Source: Streptomyces sp. NBC_01306
GTDB taxonomy: Bacteria; Actinomycetota; Actinomycetes; Streptomycetales; Streptomycetaceae
Length of the DNA stretch: 64,000 nucleotides
Direction of reading: 5' to 3'
Assembly: GCF_026340465.1 (NCBI RefSeq)
Contig: NZ_JAPEPC010000001.1
Coordinates: 62,001 to 126,000, forward strand
Below, piece by piece: positions 38,263 through 46,807 of the stretch. Within the stretch, counting starts at the first letter, position 1; the number at the start of each line of letters is the position of its first letter. The notes beneath the pieces were generated by a model that saw only the letters and a program-made list of their open reading frames with translations, did not search any database and was not told the origin of the DNA. The translations under genes and the position numbers were made by a program.

Positions 38263-39690
38263 TCACTTCAGGGCGTCAACACCCTTGCATGATCTCTCGT
38301 CCGTCACTTTCAGCAGTTCGGCCAGTTCGTCCGAGAAACACTGGGCGAGCAGTCCCGCGTCCGGAACCGCCTTGCCGTCCGCCACCAGGCCGACATGGAC
38401 CCGCCCGCCGTAGGCGGAGAGCGCGACGGCGAGGGACTGCCCGTGCGCGAGCGGCGCCAGTGGGTAGAGCTCCCGGAGCGGGCAGCCGCCGAGCGACAGC
38501 GTGGAGCGCGGCAGCGGCACGCTGGTCACCAGGACGTCGAAGAGCATCCGCGCCGCGCTCCCGGCCAGTTGGGCTCCCACCCGGTGAGCCAGCGGGGGGA
38601 GCCGGTCCGCCAGTACGGCCACCGCACCGGCGCCGCGCGCGGGCCCCGCCGCCTTGTTGCGGTCCATGGCGGCCCGGACCCGGCCGAGCCTGCGCCACGC
38701 GTCGGGTTCCGAGACCGGCAGCCCGAGCAGATACGCGGACAGTTTGTTCGCCGAGCCGGGCGGGGAGCCGGGGCGGCGCCGGGACACCGGGACCAGGGCC
38801 CGCGGATCGGCTCCGGGCAGCCGCTCACCGCGCTCCAGCATCCACCGGCGCAGCCCGCCCGCGACCACCGCGAGCAGCACGTCGTTGGCGGTGCCGCCCG
38901 CCTCCCTGCGCACCCGCAGCACGTCGTCCTGGTCGAGCACGGCGGTGGCGAGCCGCCGGGTGCCGCTGGAGCTGGCGGCCAGTGCGGATCCGGCCCACAG
39001 GTCGATGCGGCTGGCCCGCATGACGGAGGCACCGATCCCCACGGCCCGGCCCAGCTCCTCGATCCGCTCCCGGGCGAATCCCGCGAACTGACCGGGCCCC
39101 GGCAGCCATGAGCGCGGCGGCACCGGACGCGCCCTCCTGCCGTCGGCGCCGTGACCGCCCGCGATCTGGTCGAAGATCCCGGCCCCGATCGCCACGGCCC
39201 GCATCCCGTCGGCGAGCGCGTGGTGCAGTTTGACCAGGACGGCGAAGGGGTCGCCGGAGCGTCCGGTCAGGACGTACATCTCCCAGGGCGGGCGCCCGCG
39301 TTCCAGCGGCCGTTCCATCAGCTCGCCCGCGAGCCGGTTGGCCCCGGTGGCGAAGTCGCCGTCGGGCAGGACGGCGTGCCGCACATGACGGCGTACGTCG
39401 AAGTGCCTGTCCTCGGACCATGCCGCGCCGCCGAGCGGCAGCAGTACCGGGCGTACGCACATCCGCAGCCGGGGGATCGCGGCGGCGCGCTCCGCCAGCA
39501 GGTCCATGACCTCCTGCGGGCCGGGCCCCGGGGCGGGACCGGGCCCGAAGACCGCGAGCGCCCCGAGATGCATGGGGTGCTCGGCGGATTCGAGGTGCCA
39601 GAACGCGAGATCAAGCGGGGCCAGCAGCTCGGAGCTCAACAGAACCTCGATGTCGTCGGGAGCCGGTGCCGCGATGTCATGGACAGACAT
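38263..39690 (-). CDS. Wax ester synthase/diacylglycerol acyltransferase (WS/DGAT)
   Basis: The product is about 475 residues of the bifunctional acyltransferase family that makes triacylglycerol or wax esters from acyl-CoA. The catalytic HHxxxDG motif is present as KLHHALADGM. N-terminal DLAFWHLESAEHPMHLGAL and C-terminal VTSVPLPRSTLSLGGCPLRELYPLAPL are typical. I start it at ATG 39690 (MSVHDIAAPA). A TTG at 39732 is also open but less likely. It sits upstream of the fucose-type genes with 4 bp between, an unusual pairing of storage-lipid and sugar genes. Confidence 0.88.
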   Translation of the reverse strand: MSVHDIAAPAPDDIEVLLSSELLAPLDLAFWHLESAEHPMHLGALAVFGPGPAPGPGPQEVMDLLAERAAAIPRLRMCVRPVLLPLGGAAWSEDRHFDVRRHVRHAVLPDGDFATGANRLAGELMERPLERGRPPWEMYVLTGRSGDPFAVLVKLHHALADGMRAVAIGAGIFDQIAGGHGADGRRARPVPPRSWLPGPGQFAGFARERIEELGRAVGIGASVMRASRIDLWAGSALAASSSGTRRLATAVLDQDDVLRVRREAGGTANDVLLAVVAGGLRRWMLERGERLPGADPRALVPVSRRRPGSPPGSANKLSAYLLGLPVSEPDAWRRLGRVRAAMDRNKAAGPARGAGAVAVLADRLPPLAHRVGAQLAGSAARMLFDVLVTSVPLPRSTLSLGGCPLRELYPLAPLAHGQSLAVALSAYGGRVHVGLVADGKAVPDAGLLAQCFSDELAELLKVTDERSCKGVDALK

Positions 39691-39719
39691 CCGGGAAGCA
39701 GCAGTCAAGCTCCATGGGT

Positions 39720-39761
39720 CAGTTACGGTCAAGTACGATCTCGATACTGACAGTTACCGTT
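39720..39761. repeat. Two direct repeats CAGTTACSGT 31 bp apart upstream of WS/DGAT
   Basis: CAGTTACGGT starts at 39720 and CAGTTACCGT at 39751, both followed by a GTA a few bases later. They lie in the 80-bp gap between the WS/DGAT start and the end of the upstream phosphatase gene. A spacing near three helical turns suits two binding sites for one regulator. Confidence 0.45.
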
Positions 39762-39770
39762 GGGTATCCT

Positions 39771-41843
39771 TCACATCGACGTCCTCTCCGGCACCGCGAA
39801 TTCACTCCAGACGCACTTGCCGCCGCCCCGCGACTCGACCCCCCACCGGTCCGCGAGCCGGTCCACCAGCAGCAGGCCCCGTCCGGACACCCCCGTCTCC
39901 CCCGCGTCCAGGCGGCGCGGCAGCGCGCTGGAGCAGTCGTCGACCTCGACCCGCAGCCGTCGGTGCGGCCGGGCGAGCACTCTGAGGGTGATCACCGCCT
40001 CGCCCTCCGTATGCGTCAGGGCGTTGGTCATCAGCTCGTCGGCTGCCAGCTCGATGTCGTCGGCGCGCTCCGCCGCACCCCAGGCACGTACCGCCGCACG
40101 GACCATGCGGCGTGCGGCGGTGAGCGCGTCGGGGTCGGACTGCGCCACGTGCTGCTGAAGCCTGCCACCGCTCTGCGGGGCGTCCAGCCCCTGTCTGCGC
40201 AGCAGGAGCAGCGCGACATCGTCGGGGCCACTCCACTCGTGGGCCACCTCGCACAGCTGGTCGGCGAGGAGTTGCAGGTCCCGGGGACCGCGCTCGACCA
40301 CCGTGGCGAGCCGCCGCATCCCGTCGTCCAGGTCGGCGCCCGGCTCCTCGACCAGCCCGTCGGTGAAGAGCAGCAGGGTGTGGCCCGGATCCAGTTCCAG
40401 GGTGGTGACCGGGTAGTCGAGCCGGGCGAACTCCGCCGAGAGCCCCAGCGGCAGCCCGCCGTCCACCGGCACCCGGCGACAGGTGCCGTCGGGCGCCCGC
40501 AGCAGCGGATCGACATGCCCGGCGCGGACCAGCTGGACCACTCCGGTCGCCAGATCGACCTCCGCGTACAGACAGGTGGCGAAGCGGTCGGTGTCCAGCT
40601 CGTGCAGGAAGTCGGAGGCCCTCGCGATCACGGTCGCCGGGCTGTGCCCCTCGGCGGCGTACGCCCGCAGCACGATGCGCAGCTGGCCCATGACGGCGGC
40701 CGCGTGGGTGTCGTGACCCTGCACATCCCCGATGATCATGCCGAATCTGCCGCTGGGCAGCGGGATCACGTCGTACCAGTCGCCGCCGATGTCACGGCCC
40801 ATCCCGGCGGAGCGGTAGCGGACCGCGACCTGGCCGCCGGTGACCTCGGGTATGCGGCGCGGCAGCATGGCCTGCTGGAGCCCCTGGGCCAGGTCGTGCT
40901 CCTGCTCGTAGAGCACGGCCCGCTGGAGGCTCTGCCCGATGGAGCTGCCGAGCGCGATCAGCAGGTCGCGTTCGTCCGCGCTGAAGCCGACCTTGTCGCG
41001 GTAGAGCAGGCCGATCGCGCCGATCGGTCTGGCCTGCGCGATCAGGGGAAGATAGGCGGCCGACGTGATGCCGAGGCCCTTGATGTGGGGCCACAGCCCC
41101 GGGTACGAGACGGCGAAGTCGTGCGCCGACTCGATGAAACGGGGCGCGAAGGTCCGGATCACCTCACCCATCGGGTACTGCTCGTCCACCCGGGTGTAGC
41201 GGGTGCCGGGCACGAAGCTCCCCTCGGGCCCGTCCGCGACCAGCCGGATCCGCCCGCCGTCGACGAGCCCCACCACCAGGCTGGTCGCGCCGAGGTATTC
41301 GAGTCCCTGAGCGTCGTTGAGCACATCGATGACGTCCTGGACGGTACGGGCATGGGCCAGGGCCGCGGTGGTGCCCTCGACGACGCTGGTTCTCCGGCGC
41401 CCCTCGTCGTCCAGGGCGATACGGACCGAGGCGTCCGCGAGTTCCTGGGCCGCGTGCCTGACGATGCCGATGATCCGGTGCGGCCGGCCCGAGACGTCAC
41501 GCCGGACGGCGCCCTGCGTATGGGTCCACCGCAGCGAACCGTCGCGGCGGCGGATGCGGAAGTACGCGCCGTAGAAGGTGGCCCCGCTCTTGAGTGCCTG
41601 GGACACCATGGCGTCCAGCCGGGTCGACTCATCGGGCGGCACCCGGCGGGCCAGCGTCGCCGGACGGCCGTCGTACTCGTCGGCGTAGAGGTCGAACACG
41701 TCAAGGGCGGCCTGATCGAGGTGCATCAGCCCGGTGTCGAGATCCCAGTCGAAGCCGCCCATGCGGTTGAGGGCAAGACTCAGATCGGGGTGGGCGGGCC
41801 AGTCCGCCGGTAGGGACAGGGCGCCCTCTGCCCGTTCAACCAT
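39771..41843 (-). CDS. SpoIIE-type PP2C phosphatase with PAS, GAF and HATPase domains
   Basis: This 690-residue cytosolic protein has PAS (about 20-140, DLDTGLMHLDQAALDVFDLYADE), GAF (about 150-320), a PP2C/SpoIIE phosphatase (about 330-545, with GDWYDVIPLPSGRFGMIIGDVQGHD metal Asps) and a C-terminal HATPase_c like anti-sigma kinases (about 560-685, ELMTNALTHTEG). It probably dephosphorylates an anti-sigma antagonist and controls a SigB/F-like sigma factor. Such four-domain proteins are abundant in Streptomyces. It starts near 41843 and the gene is monocistronic. Ligand and partner are unknown. Confidence 0.9.
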   Translation of the reverse strand: MVERAEGALSLPADWPAHPDLSLALNRMGGFDWDLDTGLMHLDQAALDVFDLYADEYDGRPATLARRVPPDESTRLDAMVSQALKSGATFYGAYFRIRRRDGSLRWTHTQGAVRRDVSGRPHRIIGIVRHAAQELADASVRIALDDEGRRRTSVVEGTTAALAHARTVQDVIDVLNDAQGLEYLGATSLVVGLVDGGRIRLVADGPEGSFVPGTRYTRVDEQYPMGEVIRTFAPRFIESAHDFAVSYPGLWPHIKGLGITSAAYLPLIAQARPIGAIGLLYRDKVGFSADERDLLIALGSSIGQSLQRAVLYEQEHDLAQGLQQAMLPRRIPEVTGGQVAVRYRSAGMGRDIGGDWYDVIPLPSGRFGMIIGDVQGHDTHAAAVMGQLRIVLRAYAAEGHSPATVIARASDFLHELDTDRFATCLYAEVDLATGVVQLVRAGHVDPLLRAPDGTCRRVPVDGGLPLGLSAEFARLDYPVTTLELDPGHTLLLFTDGLVEEPGADLDDGMRRLATVVERGPRDLQLLADQLCEVAHEWSGPDDVALLLLRRQGLDAPQSGGRLQQHVAQSDPDALTAARRMVRAAVRAWGAAERADDIELAADELMTNALTHTEGEAVITLRVLARPHRRLRVEVDDCSSALPRRLDAGETGVSGRGLLLVDRLADRWGVESRGGGKCVWSEFAVPERTSM

Positions 41844-41947
41844 GCGATCACTCTGTCATGGTTTGTCCAATTCTTCGAGAGGTCTCACCACCTCAGAAGG
41901 GAATGGTTGTTCTATTTTCGGCGGGTCGGGAAGGGCGAAAAGGGAAA

Positions 41948-41977
41948 GGCCCGCCGGGGTCGGAACCCCGGCGGGCC
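41948..41977 (-). terminator. Terminator of the alpha-L-fucosidase gene
   Basis: GGCCCGCCGGGGT pairs perfectly with ACCCCGGCGGGCC over a CGGA loop (13-bp stem). It lies 10 bp after the fucosidase stop. Confidence 0.85.
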
Positions 41978-41986
41978 CCGGTGCGG

Positions 41987-44374
41987 CTACCTGCTCTGCT
42001 CGACCTTGAAGACCCAGGCGTACTCGCCGGCGGAGCGCGCACCCGCGGGTACGTCGATCACCAGCTTGTCCCCGCTCGTACGCCAGGTGAGCGGCCGCCG
42101 GTAACCGAGCATGGTCACCCGGTCCCCGCTGCGGATCGGCACCGGCGCCTCGACGGTCAGCGTGGCGCCCGGCCGGACCAGCGAGTGGATGTAGAACGCC
42201 TTGCCGGGCCGGACCGTGAAGCGCAGATCGTCACCGAGCTGGGGCATCCGCGCCCAGTAGGTGCTGCCGTGGATGGCCTCGCCATTGACCTCCAGCCATT
42301 TGCCGGTCTGCCGCAGCCTGTTCTGCATGATCTCCGGAATGGTGCCGTCCGCGCGCGGCCCGATGTCGAGGAGGAAGTTGCCGTTCTTGCTCGATGTGTC
42401 GATGAGCGTGTGCACGATCTCCTCCGCCGACATGTACATGCTGTCGGGGGTGGCCTGGTTGTAGCCGTAGCTGTAGGGATCGAGCCCCCGGCTGGCCTCC
42501 CACTTGTCGGTGACGATCGAGTCGTACGTCGCGTACTCGGGGGTCGTGAAGTCGTGCGGCCCGATGCCGGACCGGTTGTTGACGGCGACCCCGATCGGCC
42601 GGGCCCGGTCCTTGGCGCTGTTGTAGTACTCGGCCATCACCCGGTGGCTGTCGTTCGGCCCGCCGATGTCGCACCAGAGCACCTCGGGGTCGTATCCGTG
42701 GATCAGCTCCAGCATCTGCGGGGCCTGGTAGTCCTTGATGTAGTCCTTGCCCGCCGTGTAGCCGGTGTACGGGACGGGCTCCAGGGTGTACGGATTGCGC
42801 GGCGGATAGAGCTGCCCGCTCCAGGGGTTGTCCGGGTTGAACCACTCGGGCATCGAGAAGTACAGCCCCCGGTGCAGCTCCGGCGCGTACCGGCGGGAGG
42901 CGTCGAACAGCTCCTTGACCAGGTCGCGCTTCGGCCCCATCTTCACGGCGTTGCGGTCGGAGACCTTGGTGTCCCACAGCGCGAAGCCTTCATGGTGCTT
43001 GGAGGTGAGGACGTGGTACTGCGCTCCGGCGTCCCGGAACAGCTCGACCCAGGAGCGCGGATCGAACTTCTCCGCTGTGAACCTCGGGATGAAGTCGTCG
43101 TAGTTGAAGTTCTCGCCGTAGACATCGCGGTGGTGGGCGTACGTGGGGTTGTTCGGGTCCTGCATCTGGTTCCAGTACCACTCGGCGTACTGCTTGCCGA
43201 CCGGCGCCCAGGCGGGCACCGAGTAGACACCCCAGTGGATGAAGATCCCGAACTTGGCGTCCTGGAACCAGTACGGCGCCTGGTGAGTGGAGAGCGAGGC
43301 GTCGGTGGCCTCGAACTCCGGCACACCGAGGGTGAGCCTGCTCGCCGCCGTGGCCGCGTCGGAGCCGCGGCCGTGCGCCACGATGCGGCCGTCGCGCGCG
43401 GTGCCCGGCTTGACCCCGGGCTTGCTGCGGATACCGATCCGGACCCTCGCCTGGTCGCCGGGGGCGAGCCGCGGGACGCGGGCGGGATCGACCGTACGGG
43501 CGCCCTGCACATCGACGGAGAGGGTGAGGGCGTCGGAGCCGAGCACGGCGACCGTGCCCGCGTTGACGACGGTGGCCTCGATGCTCTGGGCGCCCGAGTC
43601 GAGCAGGCTGGTGGTGGAGTGGGCGTCACGTACGGCCAGCGCGCGGCCCTCCGCCGCCGGCTGCAGCGAGAGGGCGAAGACGTGCAGTGACGCCTTGTTG
43701 GCCTCGGCCGGATTCGTCTTCGGCAGGGTGATCCCCACCAGTTCCCGGGCGGCGTCCACTGCCAGTTCGGAGACCCCGATGACGACCTGATGCTGATCCT
43801 TCGCGCCGGACGAGGTGTAGCGGTAGGGGGCGGAGAGCGGACCGCTGCCGGTGTACCAGTCGGGTCCGCCGAGACCCGCGGTGCCGGTGGAGCCGTCCGC
43901 GTAGTGCAGGGTCGCCTGACCTGACGCCTCCCCGTAACTGCACGCGACGAGGAACGCCCCGGACAGATAGCGCCCCCGGGGCAGGTCCAGCCGCTGCCCG
44001 AGGGCGACGGCGTTGTTCTTGGCCCCTGCGGTCGCGGCCGGGAAATCGAATGCGATGCCGTTCAACTGCACGGCGCCGGAAGGCAGTTCCTCGCCGGGGA
44101 AGGTGTAGCCGGAGCCGTCGAAGTCGCCGCCGCGGGCGTCCGCGGTGTCGATGCCGTCGTTGTCGAACCACTGGTCGAGCGGTACGGGGACCGCGGCCGG
44201 AACCTGCCCCCAGCCGCCTTTCGTTGGTGCGCCGGGAACCGCCGTTCCCGTACCGGGGGTCCGGGCCCCCTGCGTGCCGGTGTCCGCGTCGGCCGTGGCC
44301 GGGGCGAGCAGGGCGGCGCCGACTGCCGCCCCCGCCGTCATTCCGAGTACATGGCGTCTTGGAAGTTCGGTCAT
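41987..44374 (-). CDS. Secreted GH29 alpha-L-fucosidase with N-terminal NPCBM-like domain
   Basis: This 795-residue protein has a twin-arginine-like signal (PRRHVLGMTAGAAVGAALLAPATADA), an NPCBM-type carbohydrate-binding domain (about 50-230), a linker domain and a GH29 catalytic domain (about 340-690). WFQDAKFGIFIHWGVYSVPAW and SKHHEGFALWDTKVSDRNAVKMGPKRDLVKEL are diagnostic. The nucleophile is probably Asp569 in VLWCDIGG. It would release L-fucose from glycans outside the cell. ATG 44374 follows a TTGACA-17-AATCAT promoter closely, so the 5' leader is only a few bases. The nearby dehydrogenase/lactonase pair may use the product. Confidence 0.9.
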   Translation of the reverse strand: MTELPRRHVLGMTAGAAVGAALLAPATADADTGTQGARTPGTGTAVPGAPTKGGWGQVPAAVPVPLDQWFDNDGIDTADARGGDFDGSGYTFPGEELPSGAVQLNGIAFDFPAATAGAKNNAVALGQRLDLPRGRYLSGAFLVACSYGEASGQATLHYADGSTGTAGLGGPDWYTGSGPLSAPYRYTSSGAKDQHQVVIGVSELAVDAARELVGITLPKTNPAEANKASLHVFALSLQPAAEGRALAVRDAHSTTSLLDSGAQSIEATVVNAGTVAVLGSDALTLSVDVQGARTVDPARVPRLAPGDQARVRIGIRSKPGVKPGTARDGRIVAHGRGSDAATAASRLTLGVPEFEATDASLSTHQAPYWFQDAKFGIFIHWGVYSVPAWAPVGKQYAEWYWNQMQDPNNPTYAHHRDVYGENFNYDDFIPRFTAEKFDPRSWVELFRDAGAQYHVLTSKHHEGFALWDTKVSDRNAVKMGPKRDLVKELFDASRRYAPELHRGLYFSMPEWFNPDNPWSGQLYPPRNPYTLEPVPYTGYTAGKDYIKDYQAPQMLELIHGYDPEVLWCDIGGPNDSHRVMAEYYNSAKDRARPIGVAVNNRSGIGPHDFTTPEYATYDSIVTDKWEASRGLDPYSYGYNQATPDSMYMSAEEIVHTLIDTSSKNGNFLLDIGPRADGTIPEIMQNRLRQTGKWLEVNGEAIHGSTYWARMPQLGDDLRFTVRPGKAFYIHSLVRPGATLTVEAPVPIRSGDRVTMLGYRRPLTWRTSGDKLVIDVPAGARSAGEYAWVFKVEQSR

Positions 44375-44382
44375 AAGGTCCG

Positions 44383-44411
44383 ATGATTGGAGCATGACGA
44401 GTGCCTGTCAA
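44383..44411 (-). promoter_or_regulatory. Promoter of the fucosidase gene (TTGACA-17-AATCAT)
   Basis: On the minus strand TTGACA (44411-44406) is followed 17 bp later by AATCAT (44388-44383). Transcription should begin within a few bases of the ATG at 44374. No strong Shine-Dalgarno lies between, consistent with a very short leader. Confidence 0.6.
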
Positions 44412-44515
44412 TACACTTCACAGCACAGAAAGCGGCGTGGAGAAATAATCCTCCACCAGACATCGGATGCCTGACGATTTCAGCTGGCCGGCGAAAGCCC
44501 TGTCCGCACCACGCG

Positions 44516-44547
44516 AACGGCCCGCTCCGGATGCGGAGCGGGCCGTT
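44516..44547 (-). terminator. Terminator after the orphan peptide gene
   Basis: AACGGCCCGCTCCG pairs perfectly over 14 bp with CGGAGCGGGCCGTT around a GATG loop. It begins 18 bp after the stop of the small gene at 44566. It separates that gene from the fucosidase unit. Confidence 0.85.
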
Positions 44548-44565
44548 GGGGCGTGCGTGCAGCGG

Positions 44566-44736
44566 TCAGTCGATCCCCTGCAGGATGTGGGGCTCGGCGA
44601 GGTCGTCCTCGTAGCCCGCAAGCCTGATCGGGGCCGACCTGGCCCAGACGTCGAGATTGAGGAGCTTCTCGGGCCGGACAGTCCCGGTACGTTCCGCCGG
44701 GCGCTGCTCGCGCTTCGTGATGGTCTCTGATGTCAC
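44566..44736 (-). CDS. Orphan 56-residue peptide (possible modified-peptide precursor)
   Basis: GTG 44736 has an excellent Shine-Dalgarno (AAAGGAG, 7-nt spacing). The encoded peptide begins MTSETITKREQRPAER and ends AGYEDDLAEPHILQGID. It is charged in the first half (about 1-24) and has a hydrophobic/aromatic middle (EKLLNLDVWARSAPIRLAGY, about 24-43) and an acidic tail. No Cys and no signal peptide. A strong terminator follows at once, so it is a complete monocistronic gene. The leader-like/core-like split recalls RiPP precursors, but no modifying enzyme gene is adjacent. I recognise no named family. It is too short to be judged by coding statistics alone. Confidence 0.7.
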   Translation of the reverse strand: MTSETITKREQRPAERTGTVRPEKLLNLDVWARSAPIRLAGYEDDLAEPHILQGID

Positions 44737-44852
44737 CGCGCACTCCTTTGTGTCGCGTAACCGCATGGACGGGGGCAGCTCGGACGCGGTGGCGCCGGTT
44801 TTCGGGCGGGACCGCGGCCGTGGTGCGTACCTGTCCCAGGACGGGACGAGAG

Positions 44853-44938
44853 ATTTGGTGGAACCCCATCGACTGTCCGTCCGCATCAGAGTAACCAAAT
44901 GAGCGGGGTTCCGCTCGATAGGGGCGACAGTCGGATGG
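44853..44938. repeat. Interleaved inverted repeats upstream of the orphan peptide gene
   Basis: Three complementary pairs occur in crossed order: ATTTGGT 44853-44859 with ACCAAAT 44894-44900, GGAACCCC 44860-44867 with GGGGTTCC 44905-44912, and CCATCGACTGTC 44866-44877 with 44926-44938 (one bulge). A local hairpin GAGCGG-GGTT-CCGCTC (44901-44916) competes with the second pair. Crossed order means alternative or pseudoknotted RNA folds. The rest of the 325-bp gap to the SDR gene shows nothing I recognise. Confidence 0.6.
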
Positions 44939-45061
44939 CCAAGTTTTCTTTGCCTTCCGTTCAGAGGGACTTCCATCCGGCCATGATCTGCTCGAATCCG
45001 CCCGACGGCACTCCGGGAGGACGGACCGGTGGCGTCGGACGGAGCGGCGGAGCTGGAGGTC

Positions 45062-46516
45062 CTACCAGTTCGCGGGCGCGTAGTCCTTGAGGAAGACGCT
45101 GTGCAGGTCTTCGCCCGCCTCGCCGCGCACGATGGGGTCGTAGACCCGGGCCGCACCGTCGATCAGGTCCAGCGGAGCGTGGAAGCCCTCGTCCGCGAGG
45201 CGCATCTTGTCCGGGTGCGGGCGCTCGTCGGTGATCCAGCCGGTGTCCACCGCGGTCATCAGAATGCCGTCCGATTCGAACATCTCCTGGCCGCTGGTGC
45301 GGGTCAGCATGTTCAGCGCGGCCTTGGCCATGTTGGTGTGCGGGTGGCCGGCTCCCTTGTAGCCGCGACTGAAGACGCCCTCCATCGCGGACACGTTGAC
45401 CACATAGGTACGGTCGGCCGCCGCTGCCGCCATCGCCGGGCGCAGCCGGCTGATCAGGATGAACGGCGCGGTGGAGTTGCAGAGCTGGACCTCCAGGAGC
45501 TCGACCGCGTCGACCTCCTCGACGGTCTGGATCCAGCTGTTGGTGTCGTGCAGATCCGGCACGAGTCCACCCGCGTCGATCGCGGTGCCCGCCTCGATCC
45601 GGGCAGGCGAAGCGGAGCCGGTGACCAGCGCGAGCTCGGCCACGTCCTGGGCGCTCAGCCCACCGGGCCTGGCGCTGGGCAGCGAGACCTGCGCCCCGCT
45701 GCCGAACGCGCCGATGACCTGCGAGGAGGGCAGCTCGCCCGCGGGCAGGGGCGCGGCCTCGGCGGCGATCAGCTCGCTGTACGCCTGCGGGGAACGGCGC
45801 ACGGTCTGCGCGGCGTTGTTGATCAGGATGTCGAGCGGGCCTTCGGCGGCGACCGAGTCGGCCAGGGCCACGACCTGGGCCGGGTCACGCAGATCTATGC
45901 CGACGACCTTCAGACGGTGGATCCACTCGTCGCTGTCGGGCATCGCCTTGAAGCGGCGGACCGCGTCCTTCGGGAAACGCGTGGTGATGGTGGTGTGGGC
46001 GCCGTCGCGCAGCAGCCGCAGCGCGATGTACATGCCGATCTTGGCCCGGCCGCCGGTGAGCAGGGCCCGCCGTCCCGTGAGGTCGGTACGGGCGTCGCGG
46101 CGCGCGCGGTTCTCGGCGGCGCAGTCGCGGCAGAGCTGGTGGTAGAAGACGTCGACCTCGACGTAGCGGGTCTTGCAGATGTAGCAGGAGCGGGGGCGCT
46201 GGAGTACGCCCGCAATCTCACCCTGGGCGCTCGACGAGGGCAGCACTCCCTGCGTCTCGTCGTCGATGCGCTCGGCGGAGCCGGTGGCGGTGGCCTCGGT
46301 GACGGCCTTGTCATGGGCGGTCTTGGCGGCGCGGCGCTCCTGCCTGCGGCGCTGCTTCACCGTGCGGTAGACACCGGCGGTGGCACGGCGTACCGCGACG
46401 GCGTCCGGGTGGTCGACGTCGATCTTCTCCAGCTCGTCGAGCACGCTGAGGCAGAGAGCCAGCCGCTCCGGATCAATGCCGGGGCCGAATGCCTGGCTGT
46501 CCTCTGTCACCGTCAT
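45062..46516 (-). CDS. SDR-family oxidoreductase with a Cys4 zinc-ribbon-like insert
   Basis: This 484-residue protein has an N-terminal helical segment (1-110). A CYICKTRYVEVDVFYHQLCRDCA motif (two CxxC pairs, about 111-133) is followed by a short-chain dehydrogenase Rossmann domain (RRALLTGGRAKIGMYIALRLLRDGAHTTITTR, about 148-180; ILINNAAQTVRR; SAMEGVFSRGYKGAGHPHTNMAKAAL). The usual YxxxK active site reads as GYKGAGHPHTNMAKAAL, so the catalytic Tyr is not obvious. The substrate is unknown. GAGGA precedes ATG 46516. The next gene downstream on this strand is the orphan peptide gene, 325 bp away. Confidence 0.8.
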   Translation of the reverse strand: MTVTEDSQAFGPGIDPERLALCLSVLDELEKIDVDHPDAVAVRRATAGVYRTVKQRRRQERRAAKTAHDKAVTEATATGSAERIDDETQGVLPSSSAQGEIAGVLQRPRSCYICKTRYVEVDVFYHQLCRDCAAENRARRDARTDLTGRRALLTGGRAKIGMYIALRLLRDGAHTTITTRFPKDAVRRFKAMPDSDEWIHRLKVVGIDLRDPAQVVALADSVAAEGPLDILINNAAQTVRRSPQAYSELIAAEAAPLPAGELPSSQVIGAFGSGAQVSLPSARPGGLSAQDVAELALVTGSASPARIEAGTAIDAGGLVPDLHDTNSWIQTVEEVDAVELLEVQLCNSTAPFILISRLRPAMAAAAADRTYVVNVSAMEGVFSRGYKGAGHPHTNMAKAALNMLTRTSGQEMFESDGILMTAVDTGWITDERPHPDKMRLADEGFHAPLDLIDGAARVYDPIVRGEAGEDLHSVFLKDYAPANW

Positions 46517-46807
46517 CGTCGTTCCTCTGTGTTCCCCAGCCCGAGGTCAGCAGAGCCCCAGGTCAGCAGTCGGCCATCGACCAACTTACGAAGATATACG
46601 CAGCCGGGCGGGATACCAAAAACGGCGGCCGCACACCCGGTCGGCCCCGCGGGCCACACGCCAGTGCCTCCTGCCCGGCGAAGGCCGGATGTGGCCTGAC
46701 ACGTTCGGCCCAACACCGCGTTTTATCCCACTTGTTGGGCGTTTTGCGGCGTAATGTCCCACTCGCGTCAATGAGTGTCATTGCGCTTCACGAACCAGGA
46801 GACCCTC

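Noticed and set aside
41858..43690. Long plus-strand open frame opposite the fucosidase gene
   Set aside because: It mirrors the high third-position GC of the real minus-strand gene, has no family motifs and no Shine-Dalgarno.
44566..45156. Longer version of the orphan peptide frame
   Set aside because: The frame is open far upstream but crosses the inverted repeats; the GTG at 44736 has the only strong Shine-Dalgarno.
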